The translations under genes were made by a program, and so were the position numbers. The notes beneath the pieces are model-generated. The model ran no database searches and was not told the origin of the DNA. It worked only from the letters and a program-made list of their open reading frames with translations. DNA of 64,000 bases from Myxococcales bacterium 68-20 (lineage in GTDB: Bacteria; Myxococcota_A; Polyangia; Polyangiales; Polyangiaceae): the NCBI GenBank assembly GCA_001899635.1, contig MKVQ01000041.1, positions 1-64,000 of the forward strand, read 5' to 3'. Positions 22,421-31,056 of the stretch are shown here, one piece after another. Position 1 is the stretch's first letter; each line of letters starts with the position of its first letter.

Positions 22421-22491
22421 GGTAGTCTCCTCTCTTCTCTGCTCTTCTCTCTCTTCTCGATTTCGCGCTTCGTGCGCTTCGTGCCGTCCCC

Positions 22492-22554
22492 TTTCGAGGG
22501 GTTTGACCCCTCGAGCTCCCCGAATCGTCCAACGCTTGGACGGCTCTTCAGCGC
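22492..22554 (+). repeat. double-hairpin intergenic repeat, family 2
   Basis: It contains TCGAGGGG-tttga-CCCCTCGA, then GCTCCCCGAATCGTCCAA-cgc-TTGGACGG and CTTCAGCGC. Both hairpins are perfect. A 62-bp copy with the same spacer and ends is at 50168-50229. Its right end overlaps the stop of the OmpA-like gene, so it may serve as that gene's terminator. Confidence 0.85.
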
Positions 22555-23441
22555 GGCACGGCCACCATCTCGTCGATGTTCGGGACCAGGCTGATCTCGG
22601 TGCGTCGGTTCTTCCGCTTCCCGTCGTTCGTGTCGTTCGAGGCAACGGGATCGAACTCACCGTAGCCCGCAGCGGAGAGCACCTCCGGCCGCACGCCCTG
22701 CGCGACGAGGACGTGGACGACCGCGAGCGCTCGCGCCGTCGAGAGCTCCCAGTTCGACGGGAAACGCGCGGTCGCGATCGGGACGGTGTCGGTGTGCCCT
22801 GCGACCTGGAAATCGCGTCCGCCGATCGTCTTCATCACCGCGGCGACCTGCTCGAGCGCGGCCTTTCCGGCCGGCTTGATCTCCGTGCGTCCGGTGTCGA
22901 ACAGCACGTCGTTGGGGAGCAAGAGGACCATGCGCCCGTCACGGAGCGTGATGGTCAGATCGCCCGCGTCGAGCATCTTCTTCAGCTTCAGCGCCAGCTC
23001 CTGGTAGAGCTTCGCGCGCGCCTCCGCGGCGCTCTGGGCGCGCCGGAGCTCATCGAGCCGCGCGCGTGCTTCGGTGAGCGACGAGGCGAGTGCTCCCTTC
23101 TCCTTGAGCAGTCGGTCGGCGTCCTTCCCGAGCCGGGCAAGCTCGGCACGCAGCTGCTCGTTCATCGTCGTCGCCTCGTCGAGGCTCTTCTGTAGATCGT
23201 CGCCCCGCTTGCCGGCCGAGACGAGGGCCGCATCGCGCTCGGCCGCGCGCTCGGTGAGCACGTGCAGCTCGTCCGAGAGTCGCGCGACCCGAGCATCGAG
23301 CTCCTTGCGCTCCGTGGCGACGCGATCTCGATCGGCACGAGCGGACGTCGCGTCGCGCACGGCTTCGTCGTACTTGCCGCTCGACACGCAGCCGGACAGC
23401 GCCACGACCGCGGAGACGATGAGGATCGACCTGACCTGCAT
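22548..23441 (-). CDS. OmpA-family lipoprotein (peptidoglycan-binding)
   Basis: A 297-residue outer-membrane or periplasmic lipoprotein. It begins with a signal peptide and lipobox (VVALSGC, Cys near residue 18). Residues about 25-150 form a long coiled coil rich in Arg/Ala/Glu/Leu. The OmpA/MotB domain covers about 165-290, with LFDTGRTEIKPAGKAAL, VAGHTDTVPI and NRRTEISL, the residues that clamp diaminopimelate in peptidoglycan. Such proteins tether the outer membrane to the wall. The ATG at 23441 is preferred to a TTG 18 nt upstream. No operon partner is obvious. Confidence 0.9.
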   Translation of the reverse strand: MQVRSILIVSAVVALSGCVSSGKYDEAVRDATSARADRDRVATERKELDARVARLSDELHVLTERAAERDAALVSAGKRGDDLQKSLDEATTMNEQLRAELARLGKDADRLLKEKGALASSLTEARARLDELRRAQSAAEARAKLYQELALKLKKMLDAGDLTITLRDGRMVLLLPNDVLFDTGRTEIKPAGKAALEQVAAVMKTIGGRDFQVAGHTDTVPIATARFPSNWELSTARALAVVHVLVAQGVRPEVLSAAGYGEFDPVASNDTNDGKRKNRRTEISLVPNIDEMVAVPR

Positions 23442-23586
23442 GAACGCGTGCTCATGCAAGGAGGCGGCCTACGCGATCGCACGTGCACGGCGCACGATCC
23501 ACGCCCCGAGCCCGCAATCGTCGCGTCACGTGCGCACGCTTTGCGCTTCACGGACGAAGCCGAGCGGCAGAGCGTGCGGACGCGCC

Positions 23587-24453
23587 TCAGCCGTGGACGC
23601 GGACGATCCCGTGCGGCGTCACGATCGCGTCCTCGACGCGATCGCGGACGTGCGCGCCCGGCCACACGATGCAGCGAAGCGCGGCCGCGTCGATGCGCGC
23701 GCCGGCGCCGACGATCGAGCCGTCGATGTCCGCGCCGACGATCGCGTCGGGCGCGGCCCAGGACGAGGCTCCGCGCGCGGCGAGCCAGGCGCGGTTTGCG
23801 GCGACGTACGCTTCGACACTGCCCACGTCGACGAACGACGTCGTGACGACATGGGATGCGAGATACGCGCCCTCGCGGAGCGCCGGGATGTAGACGTCAC
23901 CGACGAGGCAGCCGCGCTCGGGCAGCTTCGTCCTCAGGCCGGCGCCGAGGACGTGCACTCCGATGAAGTCGGCGCCCGCGCGCTCCTCTCCGAACGACTC
24001 TCTCCGCAAGCGGACGATGCGCCCGTCCACGCCGAGGCCCACGTTGCCCTCCCCCGCCGCGCGCGGGACGAGCGCGAGCGTCGCGGCTGCGCCCGACGCC
24101 TCGTGCGCGCTCGCGAGCGCGCGAGGATCGAGGTCGCTCAGGATGTCGCCGTTCCACACCAGGACGTCCCCCTCGCCGAGGAGAGACCGGGCCCGCGCCA
24201 CGCCGCCGGCGGTCCCGAGCAGCTCGACCTCCTCGGAGATCGCCGCCCCCGCCCCCTCCGCCCATGATCGGAGATCGGCGGGCCGGTGGTGCACGTTGAC
24301 GACGAGGCGCCCCCACCCCGATGCGCCGAGGCGCGCGGCGATGTGCCCGACCGCCGGGAGAGCGCCGATGGGGACCATCGGCTTCGCGAGCCAGTCGGTC
24401 AGCGGGCGGAGCCGAGTCCCGAGGCCCGCACAGAGGATCATCGCCGCGCGCAT
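23587..24453 (-). CDS. sugar-nucleotide (NDP-hexose) nucleotidyltransferase
   Basis: A 288-residue cytoplasmic enzyme of the family that makes NDP-sugars from a sugar 1-phosphate and NTP; mannose-1-phosphate guanylyltransferase-like and MurNAc-1-P uridylyltransferase-like members are closest in form. The N-terminal signature GLGTRLRPLTDWLAKPMVP is at residues 10-28, the metal-binding Asp is in VLVWNGDIL near 100, and a short left-handed-helix tail lies near 235-280 (AIVGADIDGSIVGAGARIDA). The exact sugar and nucleotide cannot be told from the sequence. It lies 15 bp beyond the stop of the VIT-VWA gene on the same strand, so it is likely in that operon. Confidence 0.88.
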   Translation of the reverse strand: MRAAMILCAGLGTRLRPLTDWLAKPMVPIGALPAVGHIAARLGASGWGRLVVNVHHRPADLRSWAEGAGAAISEEVELLGTAGGVARARSLLGEGDVLVWNGDILSDLDPRALASAHEASGAAATLALVPRAAGEGNVGLGVDGRIVRLRRESFGEERAGADFIGVHVLGAGLRTKLPERGCLVGDVYIPALREGAYLASHVVTTSFVDVGSVEAYVAANRAWLAARGASSWAAPDAIVGADIDGSIVGAGARIDAAALRCIVWPGAHVRDRVEDAIVTPHGIVRVHG

Positions 24454-24468
24454 GGAGCGATCTGTCTA

Positions 24469-26988
24469 TCAGACCGGCGGCGAGAGGCGATCCACCCGTG
24501 CTCGGACCGCTGGCTCGCTCCCGAGCGTTGCCGCGAGCGTAGCGAGATCCGCGCCGCCACCCCGCGCGGCGTCCTCGATCGCGTGGCGGGTCCGGCGCCC
24601 GCTCGCGATCAGCCACGCGACACCGAGCGCGAGCTCACGGACACGCAGCGGGACGGTGCTCGTCGCGAGATGCGTGAGCAGCGCGTCCACGGCCTTCTTG
24701 AGCTGAGCGCCATGGATCGGATGAGCAGCGGTGAGACCGAGGCGCAAGAGCGCGAGCAGCGCGTCGGTCGTTGCCTCCGCGATGTCGCGTCCCGACTCCT
24801 CCCAGAGACCGGCAGCCGTCTGGCGCGCGAGGATCCCGAGGACGGAATCGACCGCGCCGCCCTTCGGCTTCGTCGTGCGTCGTTCACGTTCGGGAGAAGG
24901 AGCTCCGCCGTCGACGGCGGCCTCGTACAGCGGAGCGTGCTCGGCCTCGGCGAGGAAGGCGCCGCCTTCGTCGGCCGACTCCGCGCGCGCAAGGGCTCGC
25001 GCGGGCGGCGGCGCGCCCATCGTGACGCCGCCTCCACCGAAGCCACCGGGAGCGGGAAGCGGAGGCGCCGCGGGGGCGGCCATCGCCGCGCGGAGCGGCA
25101 TCGGTGCCGGACGCGACGCCGGCATCGGCGGCGGCGCGGCCATCGCGTACATGCGACGCTGAACGGGCGCAGGCTGCACCATCGACCAGCCCGCAGGGGC
25201 GTTCACTGCCACGACGCGCGTCTCCGGCTGGCCTGTAGCGCGCCGATCGCCCGTGCGCTTCTCCACGACCAGAAACGACGTGTACCTCGACGACACGCCA
25301 TGCGTCGTGGCGAGCTTCACGATCCGGTCCTTCATCGTGTCCGCGCGGCGGCCGGTGACGATCGCTCGCTCGAGATCGCGGATGCGGGCTTGCGCCCAGA
25401 GCTTCGCGACCACGGGCCGGTCGCTCTCTTCCTCGAGCTCGACCGGGACCTCGAGGAAGAACGCCTCGCCGTCGAGCTTGCCCCGGATCTCGATCACGCC
25501 GCGCCCCGGCTCCTCGTAGGTGGCGAACAGGCAGAACGGCTCCGCATCGACGAGCGACTTCGGCTCCGCCGGGGCGATCTCACCGAGCTCGATCCCACGC
25601 GCCTTGATCGTGAGGTCGGTGACGCGCGGAGCCGTCGCGCGCGCGAACTGGGCGACGACCTTCTCATCGACGCGCTCGCCCGGATGGATCATCTCGATCG
25701 CGCCGCCGGTCTTGTCGGCGAGCGCAGCGAGGAGCGCGTCGGAGACGTTCGTACCGATGCCGAACGAGTAGACGCGCGCCGTGCGCTGCGCCGCCAAGAA
25801 CGCCGCGAGGATCTCGTCCTCGTTGCCGACCTCGCCGTCGGTGAGCACGACGATCACGCCGTCGGGCGCGAGCTTCGCCGCCTCGAGCATCGGGGCGAGG
25901 AGCTCGGTACCACCGCGCGCGTCGATACCATCGAGCCAGGCATCGGCCTTCTGGAGCGTCGACTGGGTGAACGGGACGAGCTCGGTCGCGAACGTCTCGA
26001 TGCTGTCGTCGAACGCGAGGATGGCGAAGCGATCGCCCTCGCGGAGCTGCCGGAGACACAGCCGGAGCGCGGTCCGCGCCTCGGGCATCGAGGCCCCCCC
26101 CATCGAGCCGGACCGATCGAGGAGGAACACGACGTCGCTCCGCGATGGCCGCTTCGCCGGCCCGGCGCCGAGGTCCGGCACGAGCGTGAGCGCGAGCGCG
26201 CCGGTCCCGTTCGCCACGCGATGCGAGATCGCGCTCGCGATCGGAACGGCGGTCGCCTCGGACGACCGCGCGAACGCAGTGACGACGACGTCGCGATCGA
26301 GCGGGACCTCGCGCTGCGAGAAGGTCACCCGCGCCTTGGTGCCCTGATGCTCGATGACGACGGCGTGCGACGGGCTCTCGACCTCGAGCGCGACGCCGAG
26401 GTCGAACGTCAGTTCGAGCGCGAGACCGTACGAGACCGCGCCGATCGGCGGCGAGATGCGGTCGGCGTCCGGCACGCGATCGGTGGGATCGACCACGCCG
26501 TGCGCGGTGCGGTCTCCGCCCGATACCCCGGGGATGTAGCGAGGCGCCACGAGCGTCGGGATCGACCAGCGCACGGCGCCTTCGTCGGCAAGGAGGGGCT
26601 CGACGTACTGGACCTCGATGATCGTCTCCTCCCCGGGAAGGAGGTTGCCGACGCTCGCAGTGAAGACGTTCGGCCGCTCCTGCTCGAGGAGCGCCCCGCC
26701 ATGGCCGGCGGTGATCGCGTCGTCGTAGCGACGGAACGCGTCCTCCCTCTCGTGGACCTCGCCCTCGATCCGGCGACCGGCTGCCGTCATCGAGAAGCCG
26801 GTGAGCACGGCCTTGCTCGGAAGCGGGAACGTGTACACGGCCTCGATCGGCCTCGCCTCGTCGTTCCTGTAGCGCTGCCGCACCACCGCAGCGGCGTGCC
26901 CCGCGACCACCTCGGCGCGCACGTCCACGCCGAGCAGCGGCACGGCGTTCCCCCCTCGTCCGAACAGCCCCGATCGAATCATGGTCAT
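24469..26988 (-). CDS. VIT and von Willebrand factor A domain protein
   Basis: An 839-residue protein without a clear signal peptide. A VIT domain covers about residues 10-135 (VVRQRYRNDEARPIEAVYTF, GEVHEREDAFRRYDDA). A vWA domain lies at about 280-460 with an intact MIDAS (DRSGSMGG near 290, with TDGEVGNEDE later). A Pro/Ala/Gly-rich stretch at 620-690 leads to a helical C-terminal part with a possible SGRR repair-like end. Such proteins bind partners through a metal ion. The ATG at 26988 overlaps the MerR stop by 4 bp (ATGA), so the two are translated together. The actual partner is unknown. Confidence 0.92.
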   Translation of the reverse strand: MTMIRSGLFGRGGNAVPLLGVDVRAEVVAGHAAAVVRQRYRNDEARPIEAVYTFPLPSKAVLTGFSMTAAGRRIEGEVHEREDAFRRYDDAITAGHGGALLEQERPNVFTASVGNLLPGEETIIEVQYVEPLLADEGAVRWSIPTLVAPRYIPGVSGGDRTAHGVVDPTDRVPDADRISPPIGAVSYGLALELTFDLGVALEVESPSHAVVIEHQGTKARVTFSQREVPLDRDVVVTAFARSSEATAVPIASAISHRVANGTGALALTLVPDLGAGPAKRPSRSDVVFLLDRSGSMGGASMPEARTALRLCLRQLREGDRFAILAFDDSIETFATELVPFTQSTLQKADAWLDGIDARGGTELLAPMLEAAKLAPDGVIVVLTDGEVGNEDEILAAFLAAQRTARVYSFGIGTNVSDALLAALADKTGGAIEMIHPGERVDEKVVAQFARATAPRVTDLTIKARGIELGEIAPAEPKSLVDAEPFCLFATYEEPGRGVIEIRGKLDGEAFFLEVPVELEEESDRPVVAKLWAQARIRDLERAIVTGRRADTMKDRIVKLATTHGVSSRYTSFLVVEKRTGDRRATGQPETRVVAVNAPAGWSMVQPAPVQRRMYAMAAPPPMPASRPAPMPLRAAMAAPAAPPLPAPGGFGGGGVTMGAPPPARALARAESADEGGAFLAEAEHAPLYEAAVDGGAPSPERERRTTKPKGGAVDSVLGILARQTAAGLWEESGRDIAEATTDALLALLRLGLTAAHPIHGAQLKKAVDALLTHLATSTVPLRVRELALGVAWLIASGRRTRHAIEDAARGGGADLATLAATLGSEPAVRARVDRLSPPV

Positions 26989-27503
26989 GCTCCTTGTCCT
27001 TCGCGCTTCGCGTGCAGGCCTTCGAGGATCTTCTCCACCATCTTCCGAGACTCGGGCGGTGCGTCGTCGGCAACGCTGAGCTCCACGCCGGGAGCAAGCT
27101 CGATCCGGCGAAACATCCGTCCGGACGTCGGCGTGACGGTCGTGGCTCGCGAGAGCGTCGACGGGCCCCGCTCGGCCATCGGACGCGGCGACGCGATCGG
27201 CGGCTGGCTCGGCGGCGCCGCCCCGTTGGGCGCGTTGAGCCTCTCGCTTCCGTCGGCGATCCGCTCGATCTGTTCGAGCGATCGCGACTCGAGCTCGACG
27301 GCGATCGCGTCGAGCGGAAAGAACGCGTCCTGCAGGCGCCGGATCGCGCGGAGCCGAACGAGGTGCTCGGGCCCGTAGGCAGTGTCCTTCCCGCGGAAGG
27401 CGGGGGCCGGCAAGAGGCCGCGCTGCACGTAGTAGCGCACCGTGCGCGCCGAGGTCCCGACCGCCCGCGCCAGCTCGTCCAGCTTGTACGCAACGTCGCT
27501 CAC
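26985..27503 (-). CDS. MerR-family transcriptional regulator coupled to the VIT-VWA gene
   Basis: A 172-residue regulator. The N-terminal winged helix-turn-helix is typical of MerR (YKLDELARAVGTSARTVRYY near residues 5-24, ending in a short coiled coil near 75). There are no Cys residues for metal sensing and no effector domain. Instead a Pro/Ala/Ser-rich linker (85-125) leads to a short tail with MFRRIELAPGVELSVADDAP near 127. The start is the GTG at 27503. It overlaps the VIT-VWA start by 4 bp and may control that operon. Inverted repeats in its own promoter region suggest autoregulation. Confidence 0.88.
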   Translation of the reverse strand: MSDVAYKLDELARAVGTSARTVRYYVQRGLLPAPAFRGKDTAYGPEHLVRLRAIRRLQDAFFPLDAIAVELESRSLEQIERIADGSERLNAPNGAAPPSQPPIASPRPMAERGPSTLSRATTVTPTSGRMFRRIELAPGVELSVADDAPPESRKMVEKILEGLHAKREGQGA

Positions 27504-27509
27504 ACCCCA

Positions 27510-27540
27510 AACTTGATTCAAGACACCACAACTGTCAAGT
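27510..27540 (-). promoter_or_regulatory. candidate MerR promoter/operator
   Basis: On the minus strand ACTTGACAGTTGTGGTGTCTT leads into GAATCAAGT. It carries TTGACA as a -35 and the inverted repeats ACTTGA...TCAAGT and CTTGA-a-TCAAG. With a 17-19 bp spacer the -10 would fall at about 27508-27515, only a few bases before the GTG start, so the message may have almost no leader. Confidence 0.4.
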
Positions 27541-27579
27541 CGACACCGACGTCCCCACGCGTACGACCGTTCCCAGGAG

Positions 27580-27603
27580 AAGCCGTGAGCCCTCGGCTTT
27601 TTT
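27580..27603 (+). terminator. terminator-like hairpin in the leader of the 27640 gene
   Basis: AAGCCG, an 8-base loop, CGGCTT, with the last TT running into a total of six T residues at 27598-27603. It lies 37 bp before the start of the lipoprotein gene at 27640 and could act as an attenuator or end a short leader transcript. Confidence 0.5.
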
Positions 27604-27639
27604 GACCCCCGCACGCTGGAGATAGTAGATGCCGAGGAC

Positions 27640-28110
27640 ATGCGTGGCTCTCCCTCCCCCTCGCCGCGCGGAGCCTCGCGGGCGCAGCGCGTCGCGATCC
27701 TCGGCATCCTCGCGCTCGTGCTCGCGGCCGCCTCCGGCGGGGCGGCGTGTGGCACCGAGCCGGTCGGTGTCGAGGCCTGCAAGAAGATCGAGCGGGTGCG
27801 CTGCGAGAGCGCCACGGCGTGCGGGATCGACCTCCACCGTCCGCTCCACTCCGGCGACAAGCCCGAGAACGACGTCGCCGCGTGCATTCGCTACTACGAC
27901 GACCAGTGCCTCCACGGGCTCCTGATCACGAAGGAGCCTGCCCCTCAGGCAGTCGACGCGTGCGTCGACGCGATCATCAAAGGCGACTGCTCGGTGGTGA
28001 AGACGCCGGAGTCGCACGAGGCCTGCGCGTTCCTCATTCCGCCGGAGCCCGTGCAGCCGGCGGCGGATGCGGCGAGCGACGCCGACGCCGCCGACGCAGC
28101 TTCGGAGTAG
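27640..28110 (+). CDS. small Cys-rich lipoprotein
   Basis: A 156-residue exported protein. After a basic start (SPRGASRAQR) a hydrophobic segment ends in GGAAC (Cys near residue 37), a usable lipobox. The mature part has eight further Cys residues with paired spacing (VEACKKIERVRCESATACGI, DVAACIRYYDDQCLHG, DACVDAIIKGDC), which points to a small disulfide-bonded helical domain. An Ala/Asp tail ends it. A related Cys-rich lipoprotein lies at 55506. GAGGAC is 6 nt upstream of the ATG. The function is not known. Confidence 0.72.
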   Translation: MRGSPSPSPRGASRAQRVAILGILALVLAAASGGAACGTEPVGVEACKKIERVRCESATACGIDLHRPLHSGDKPENDVAACIRYYDDQCLHGLLITKEPAPQAVDACVDAIIKGDCSVVKTPESHEACAFLIPPEPVQPAADAASDADAADAASE

Positions 28111-28113
28111 CTC

Positions 28114-28136
28114 GCCGCGGGCCCGAAGGCCGTGGC
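28114..28136. terminator. imperfect hairpin between convergent genes
   Basis: GCCGC-g-GGCC, loop cgaa, GGCCGTGGC: a bulged stem a few bases after the stop of the plus-strand lipoprotein and just before the stop of the minus-strand one. It is weak evidence for a shared terminator. Confidence 0.35.
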
Positions 28137-28147
28137 TCGCTCGCGCG

Positions 28148-29110
28148 TCAGTCGCAGCTGGCGTTGGTGAGCTCGAACCTCACCGTGTCGACGAAGAAGC
28201 CCATCGCGTCGACGCCGCCGGTCCCTGCGGTGAACCCGAGCGCGATCACGCCGTCGTCATCCTCGTCGACGTCGACGTCGACGTCGGCGAACAGCGTCGT
28301 CGGCGGCCCGTTCGCAGAGAAGCGGAACGTCGCCGACGCCTTTCCGTTCGCGACGACGACGTCGATGGTGCGCCAGGCGTCGTAGAGATCAACCTCGTAG
28401 TACGGGCCCTTCTTCACGATGTGCCAGTCGTACGACCCGGGGTTACCGCGCGACGGATCGATCTCGATGAGGCTGAGCGACGGCGCGCCCGGATCGCCGA
28501 TCAACAGGTTTTGCCAGCCATCGAGCGCGACGGCATGGCCCGCGACGCCCGGAGGAAGCCCGAACCCCTGCCCGGTGACGGCGTTCGTGCCGAGCGCCTG
28601 CGGCCCCTTCGACGTCAGCCACGTGAACGTGAGGCCGTCGCCCTTACTCAGGGAGCTCGGCGTCGAGACGTAGTACGTGAACGACGCCTTGAAGGACGTC
28701 GCCTTGACCGTCGGGAGCCAGAAGAGCCCAGCAGCCCGGTTCCTCTTTCCCTGCTCGATGAGCCTCGCGTAGGCGTTGCCCCCGCTGACGCCCTGCTCGA
28801 CCCCGCCGTAGTGCGTCCAGCTGGCAAGGCCTTGCGCGAAGTTCTCCTCGAACAGCGCCGGGCCGCACGGGCCGGAGTCGACCGGCCCGGCGTCGATCAC
28901 CGTCTCCCCGGGAAGCGCAGCATCGAACGTCGGGGCCTCGCCGCCGTCACCGAGCCGCTCCGGCGCCTGCGTCTCGGGCTCGGTGGGCACCGCGGCGTCC
29001 CCGAGGGACGACGCCGGGCCCAGGCCACCGACCACGTCGAGGCCGCACGCCACCAGCGCGGAGGTCGCGAGCGCAGCCGCGCCGAGGATGAAACGAGGGC
29101 CGCTGCGCAT
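28148..29110 (-). CDS. lipoprotein with lectin-like (concanavalin A-like) domain
   Basis: A 320-residue exported protein. The signal peptide ends in a lipobox (ALVAC, Cys near residue 22), followed by a Pro/Asp/Glu-rich linker to about residue 80. The mature domain resembles L-type lectin or glucanase-like jelly rolls: FEENFAQGLASWTHYGG near 88-104, KASFTYYVSTPSSLSKGDGL TFTW near 140-163, a long acidic segment DVDVDVDEDDDG near 275, and GFFVDTVRFEL at the end. It may bind a surface sugar with calcium; the ligand is inference. It stands alone on the minus strand. Confidence 0.72.
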   Translation of the reverse strand: MRSGPRFILGAAALATSALVACGLDVVGGLGPASSLGDAAVPTEPETQAPERLGDGGEAPTFDAALPGETVIDAGPVDSGPCGPALFEENFAQGLASWTHYGGVEQGVSGGNAYARLIEQGKRNRAAGLFWLPTVKATSFKASFTYYVSTPSSLSKGDGLTFTWLTSKGPQALGTNAVTGQGFGLPPGVAGHAVALDGWQNLLIGDPGAPSLSLIEIDPSRGNPGSYDWHIVKKGPYYEVDLYDAWRTIDVVVANGKASATFRFSANGPPTTLFADVDVDVDEDDDGVIALGFTAGTGGVDAMGFFVDTVRFELTNASCD

Positions 29111-29190
29111 GAGGTTTCTCTAGCCGGAGCGCGATTCCGGAACAAGTCGCCGAAGATGTAGGACGAAGTGGGCTCGACGAAAGCCCGCGG

Positions 29191-30429
29191 TCAATCGTCC
29201 ACGTCGATCGAGACCTCGCTCGTGCGCTCGAGTGCCCCTTCCATCAGCGCCTCGAGCGGGCTCTCGGACGGATCGTCGTCCTGCTCCATCGCCTCGACCG
29301 GCGCCCGGACGCGCGAGGCGTGCATCCGCTCGCCGAGCTCGACGCGCCAGAACGACGGGTCATCACCGCTTCGACACCCGAGCGTGAGCGACGGCGATGC
29401 AAGGATCGTGAAGTTGCTTCCCGCCGGCTGCCGCTGCTCGCTCACGTGGCGATGGCCGTGCATCACCGCGGTGATGCCGACCTCCTCGAACACCTCCGCC
29501 GCGGAGCGCGCATCGTCGAGCCGCATGCCGATCTCGCTCGGCGTACGCTTGCCCACGCCGTGCGGGAGAGGCACGACATGATGGTGCAAGAGCGCGATGC
29601 GGTGACGCGCAGCCTTGAACTCGGGCCGCTTGCCGATCTCGCGAAGCCACTCGAGCTGCTCGGTACCCAGGCCACCGTTGTGACGGAAGAAGCGCCTCTG
29701 CGGCCGAGCGCACGAGTCGAGACCGATCAGCACGGCGTCCCCCTCCGGCAGCGCGCGCCACCACGCGCCCGAGGCATGGAGCTCGAGGCCGAGCCGCGAG
29801 GCGAACGCCGTCCACGCCGCGCGTTTGCTCGCGTGCGTAGGCCTCGGGCGCCCGCTCCCACGCATCGGGAACAGGTAGAGGTCGTGATTGCCGGGGACGG
29901 CGAAGAGCATCCCCCGCTCCTTCCACCGGCGGAACGCGGCCTCGACGAGCTCGAAGCCCGCCCCGTCGTCGGTGAGATCGCCGGTGATCACGACCGCGTC
30001 CGCACCGGCCTCTTCGATCGCCGCCGCCGCCCGAAGGAGACGCACGTTCGAGTTGCGCGGCGTCGCGTCGAAGAGATGCCGTAGCGCGCCGGGGCTCGGG
30101 AGGTGCTCGGCGAGCACCGAGGCCCGCCGCGCCTCGAGACGACACGCCTTCGCGGCGGCGCGCTCGACGGGGTCGAGCATGCCGTTCGACTCCTTCACGC
30201 TCGGCACCGGATGGAGGTAGCCCGCCGGATCGATGATGCCGAGCTTCGCGCCGCGCTTCCCCCGCTCGCGGACGACGCGCCATCCGGCTTCCTCCCACGC
30301 AACGTCGTACATGGCGGGATCGACCGCGACCACGTTGACGCTGCGCTTCACGACCCGAAGGCGGTCGTGGAACGTGTCTCCGAAGTCGGAGACGTGGAGA
30401 TCGGAGACGTGCGCGAGGACGAAGCCCAC
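29191..30429 (-). CDS. calcineurin-like metallophosphoesterase
   Basis: A 412-residue cytoplasmic phosphoesterase. The five metal motifs are present: HVSDLHVSDFGD near residue 8, VVITGDLTDDG near 143, VPGNHDLY near 180, LLHHHVVP near 285 and VMHGHRHVSE near 323. A roughly 125-residue insertion separates the first and second motifs and carries IDPAGYLHPVPSVKES. Substrates in the family range from cyclic nucleotides to phosphoproteins and DNA ends, so the reaction cannot be named. A C-terminal acidic tail is present. The start is GTG. Confidence 0.88.
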   Translation of the reverse strand: MGFVLAHVSDLHVSDFGDTFHDRLRVVKRSVNVVAVDPAMYDVAWEEAGWRVVRERGKRGAKLGIIDPAGYLHPVPSVKESNGMLDPVERAAAKACRLEARRASVLAEHLPSPGALRHLFDATPRNSNVRLLRAAAAIEEAGADAVVITGDLTDDGAGFELVEAAFRRWKERGMLFAVPGNHDLYLFPMRGSGRPRPTHASKRAAWTAFASRLGLELHASGAWWRALPEGDAVLIGLDSCARPQRRFFRHNGGLGTEQLEWLREIGKRPEFKAARHRIALLHHHVVPLPHGVGKRTPSEIGMRLDDARSAAEVFEEVGITAVMHGHRHVSEQRQPAGSNFTILASPSLTLGCRSGDDPSFWRVELGERMHASRVRAPVEAMEQDDDPSESPLEALMEGALERTSEVSIDVDD

Positions 30430-30481
30430 CCGGTCAGCCTACCGCGCCCAGGCCATCAGCCCGAGCGACCACGAGCGGTGC

Positions 30482-30961
30482 TCACATGCCAGCAAGGATC
30501 TTGAAGCTCTCGCCCTCGGGCACGAGCTCGAGCCGGTTGTCCGCGACGGTGTGCTTCCACTCTTCACCCTTCAGCCCCGGGATCCGGTAGCTCGCCGAGT
30601 ACGTGTACTCGACGAAGACCCGGTTGTTCTCGTTCACGCTGACCCTTCGGTAGCGGATCTCGTAGCGGATCGTCTGCGTCTTGACGAACGTGGAGGTGAG
30701 GTAGTCCTTGAGGCCGTCGAAGTCGATGTCGTCCTCGGGGTTGGTGTTCCCCCCGTCCTCGAAATAGCGCGGGCTCGCCATGTGGATCAGCTTGCCGACG
30801 TCCTTTTCCTCGACCGCGTGCCGGTAGTCCTCGCAGAACGAGATGACCTTGCGGTTCTCGCTCGTGTTCTCGACGTCGGTGTTCGGGATGTACGACTTCG
30901 AGCACGCTCCCACGAAAACGAGGGAACCAGCGACGAAGAGCGAGGCGAGCTTGGTATTCAC
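30482..30961 (-). CDS. small lipoprotein with NTF2-like fold (putative)
   Basis: A 159-residue exported protein. Starting from the GTG at 30961, MNTKLASLFVAGSLVFVGAC is a textbook lipoprotein signal peptide with Cys 20. The GTG at 30982 gives a less typical start. The mature chain has the pattern of SnoaL/NTF2-like domains (VISFCEDYRHAVEEKDVGKL, DYLTSTFVKTQTIRYEIRYR, VFVEYTYSASYRI), often a small cavity for a ligand but with no known activity here. It lies 95 bp downstream of the last ketosynthase gene and may or may not belong to that operon. Confidence 0.78.
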   Translation of the reverse strand: MNTKLASLFVAGSLVFVGACSKSYIPNTDVENTSENRKVISFCEDYRHAVEEKDVGKLIHMASPRYFEDGGNTNPEDDIDFDGLKDYLTSTFVKTQTIRYEIRYRRVSVNENNRVFVEYTYSASYRIPGLKGEEWKHTVADNRLELVPEGESFKILAGM

Positions 30962-31056
30962 GAGCGTTGACTCCGACTCCACGATAACAGGCCGACCTCA
31001 GCCTAATTCCCGAGCCGCTCGGCCGTCGAGAACAGCCGCACCGGCAGGCGGCAATA

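Noticed and set aside
24286-27378. 1030-codon plus-strand open frame
   Set aside because: Antisense to the VIT-VWA and MerR genes; Arg/His/Asp-rich without motifs. A shadow of the real frames.
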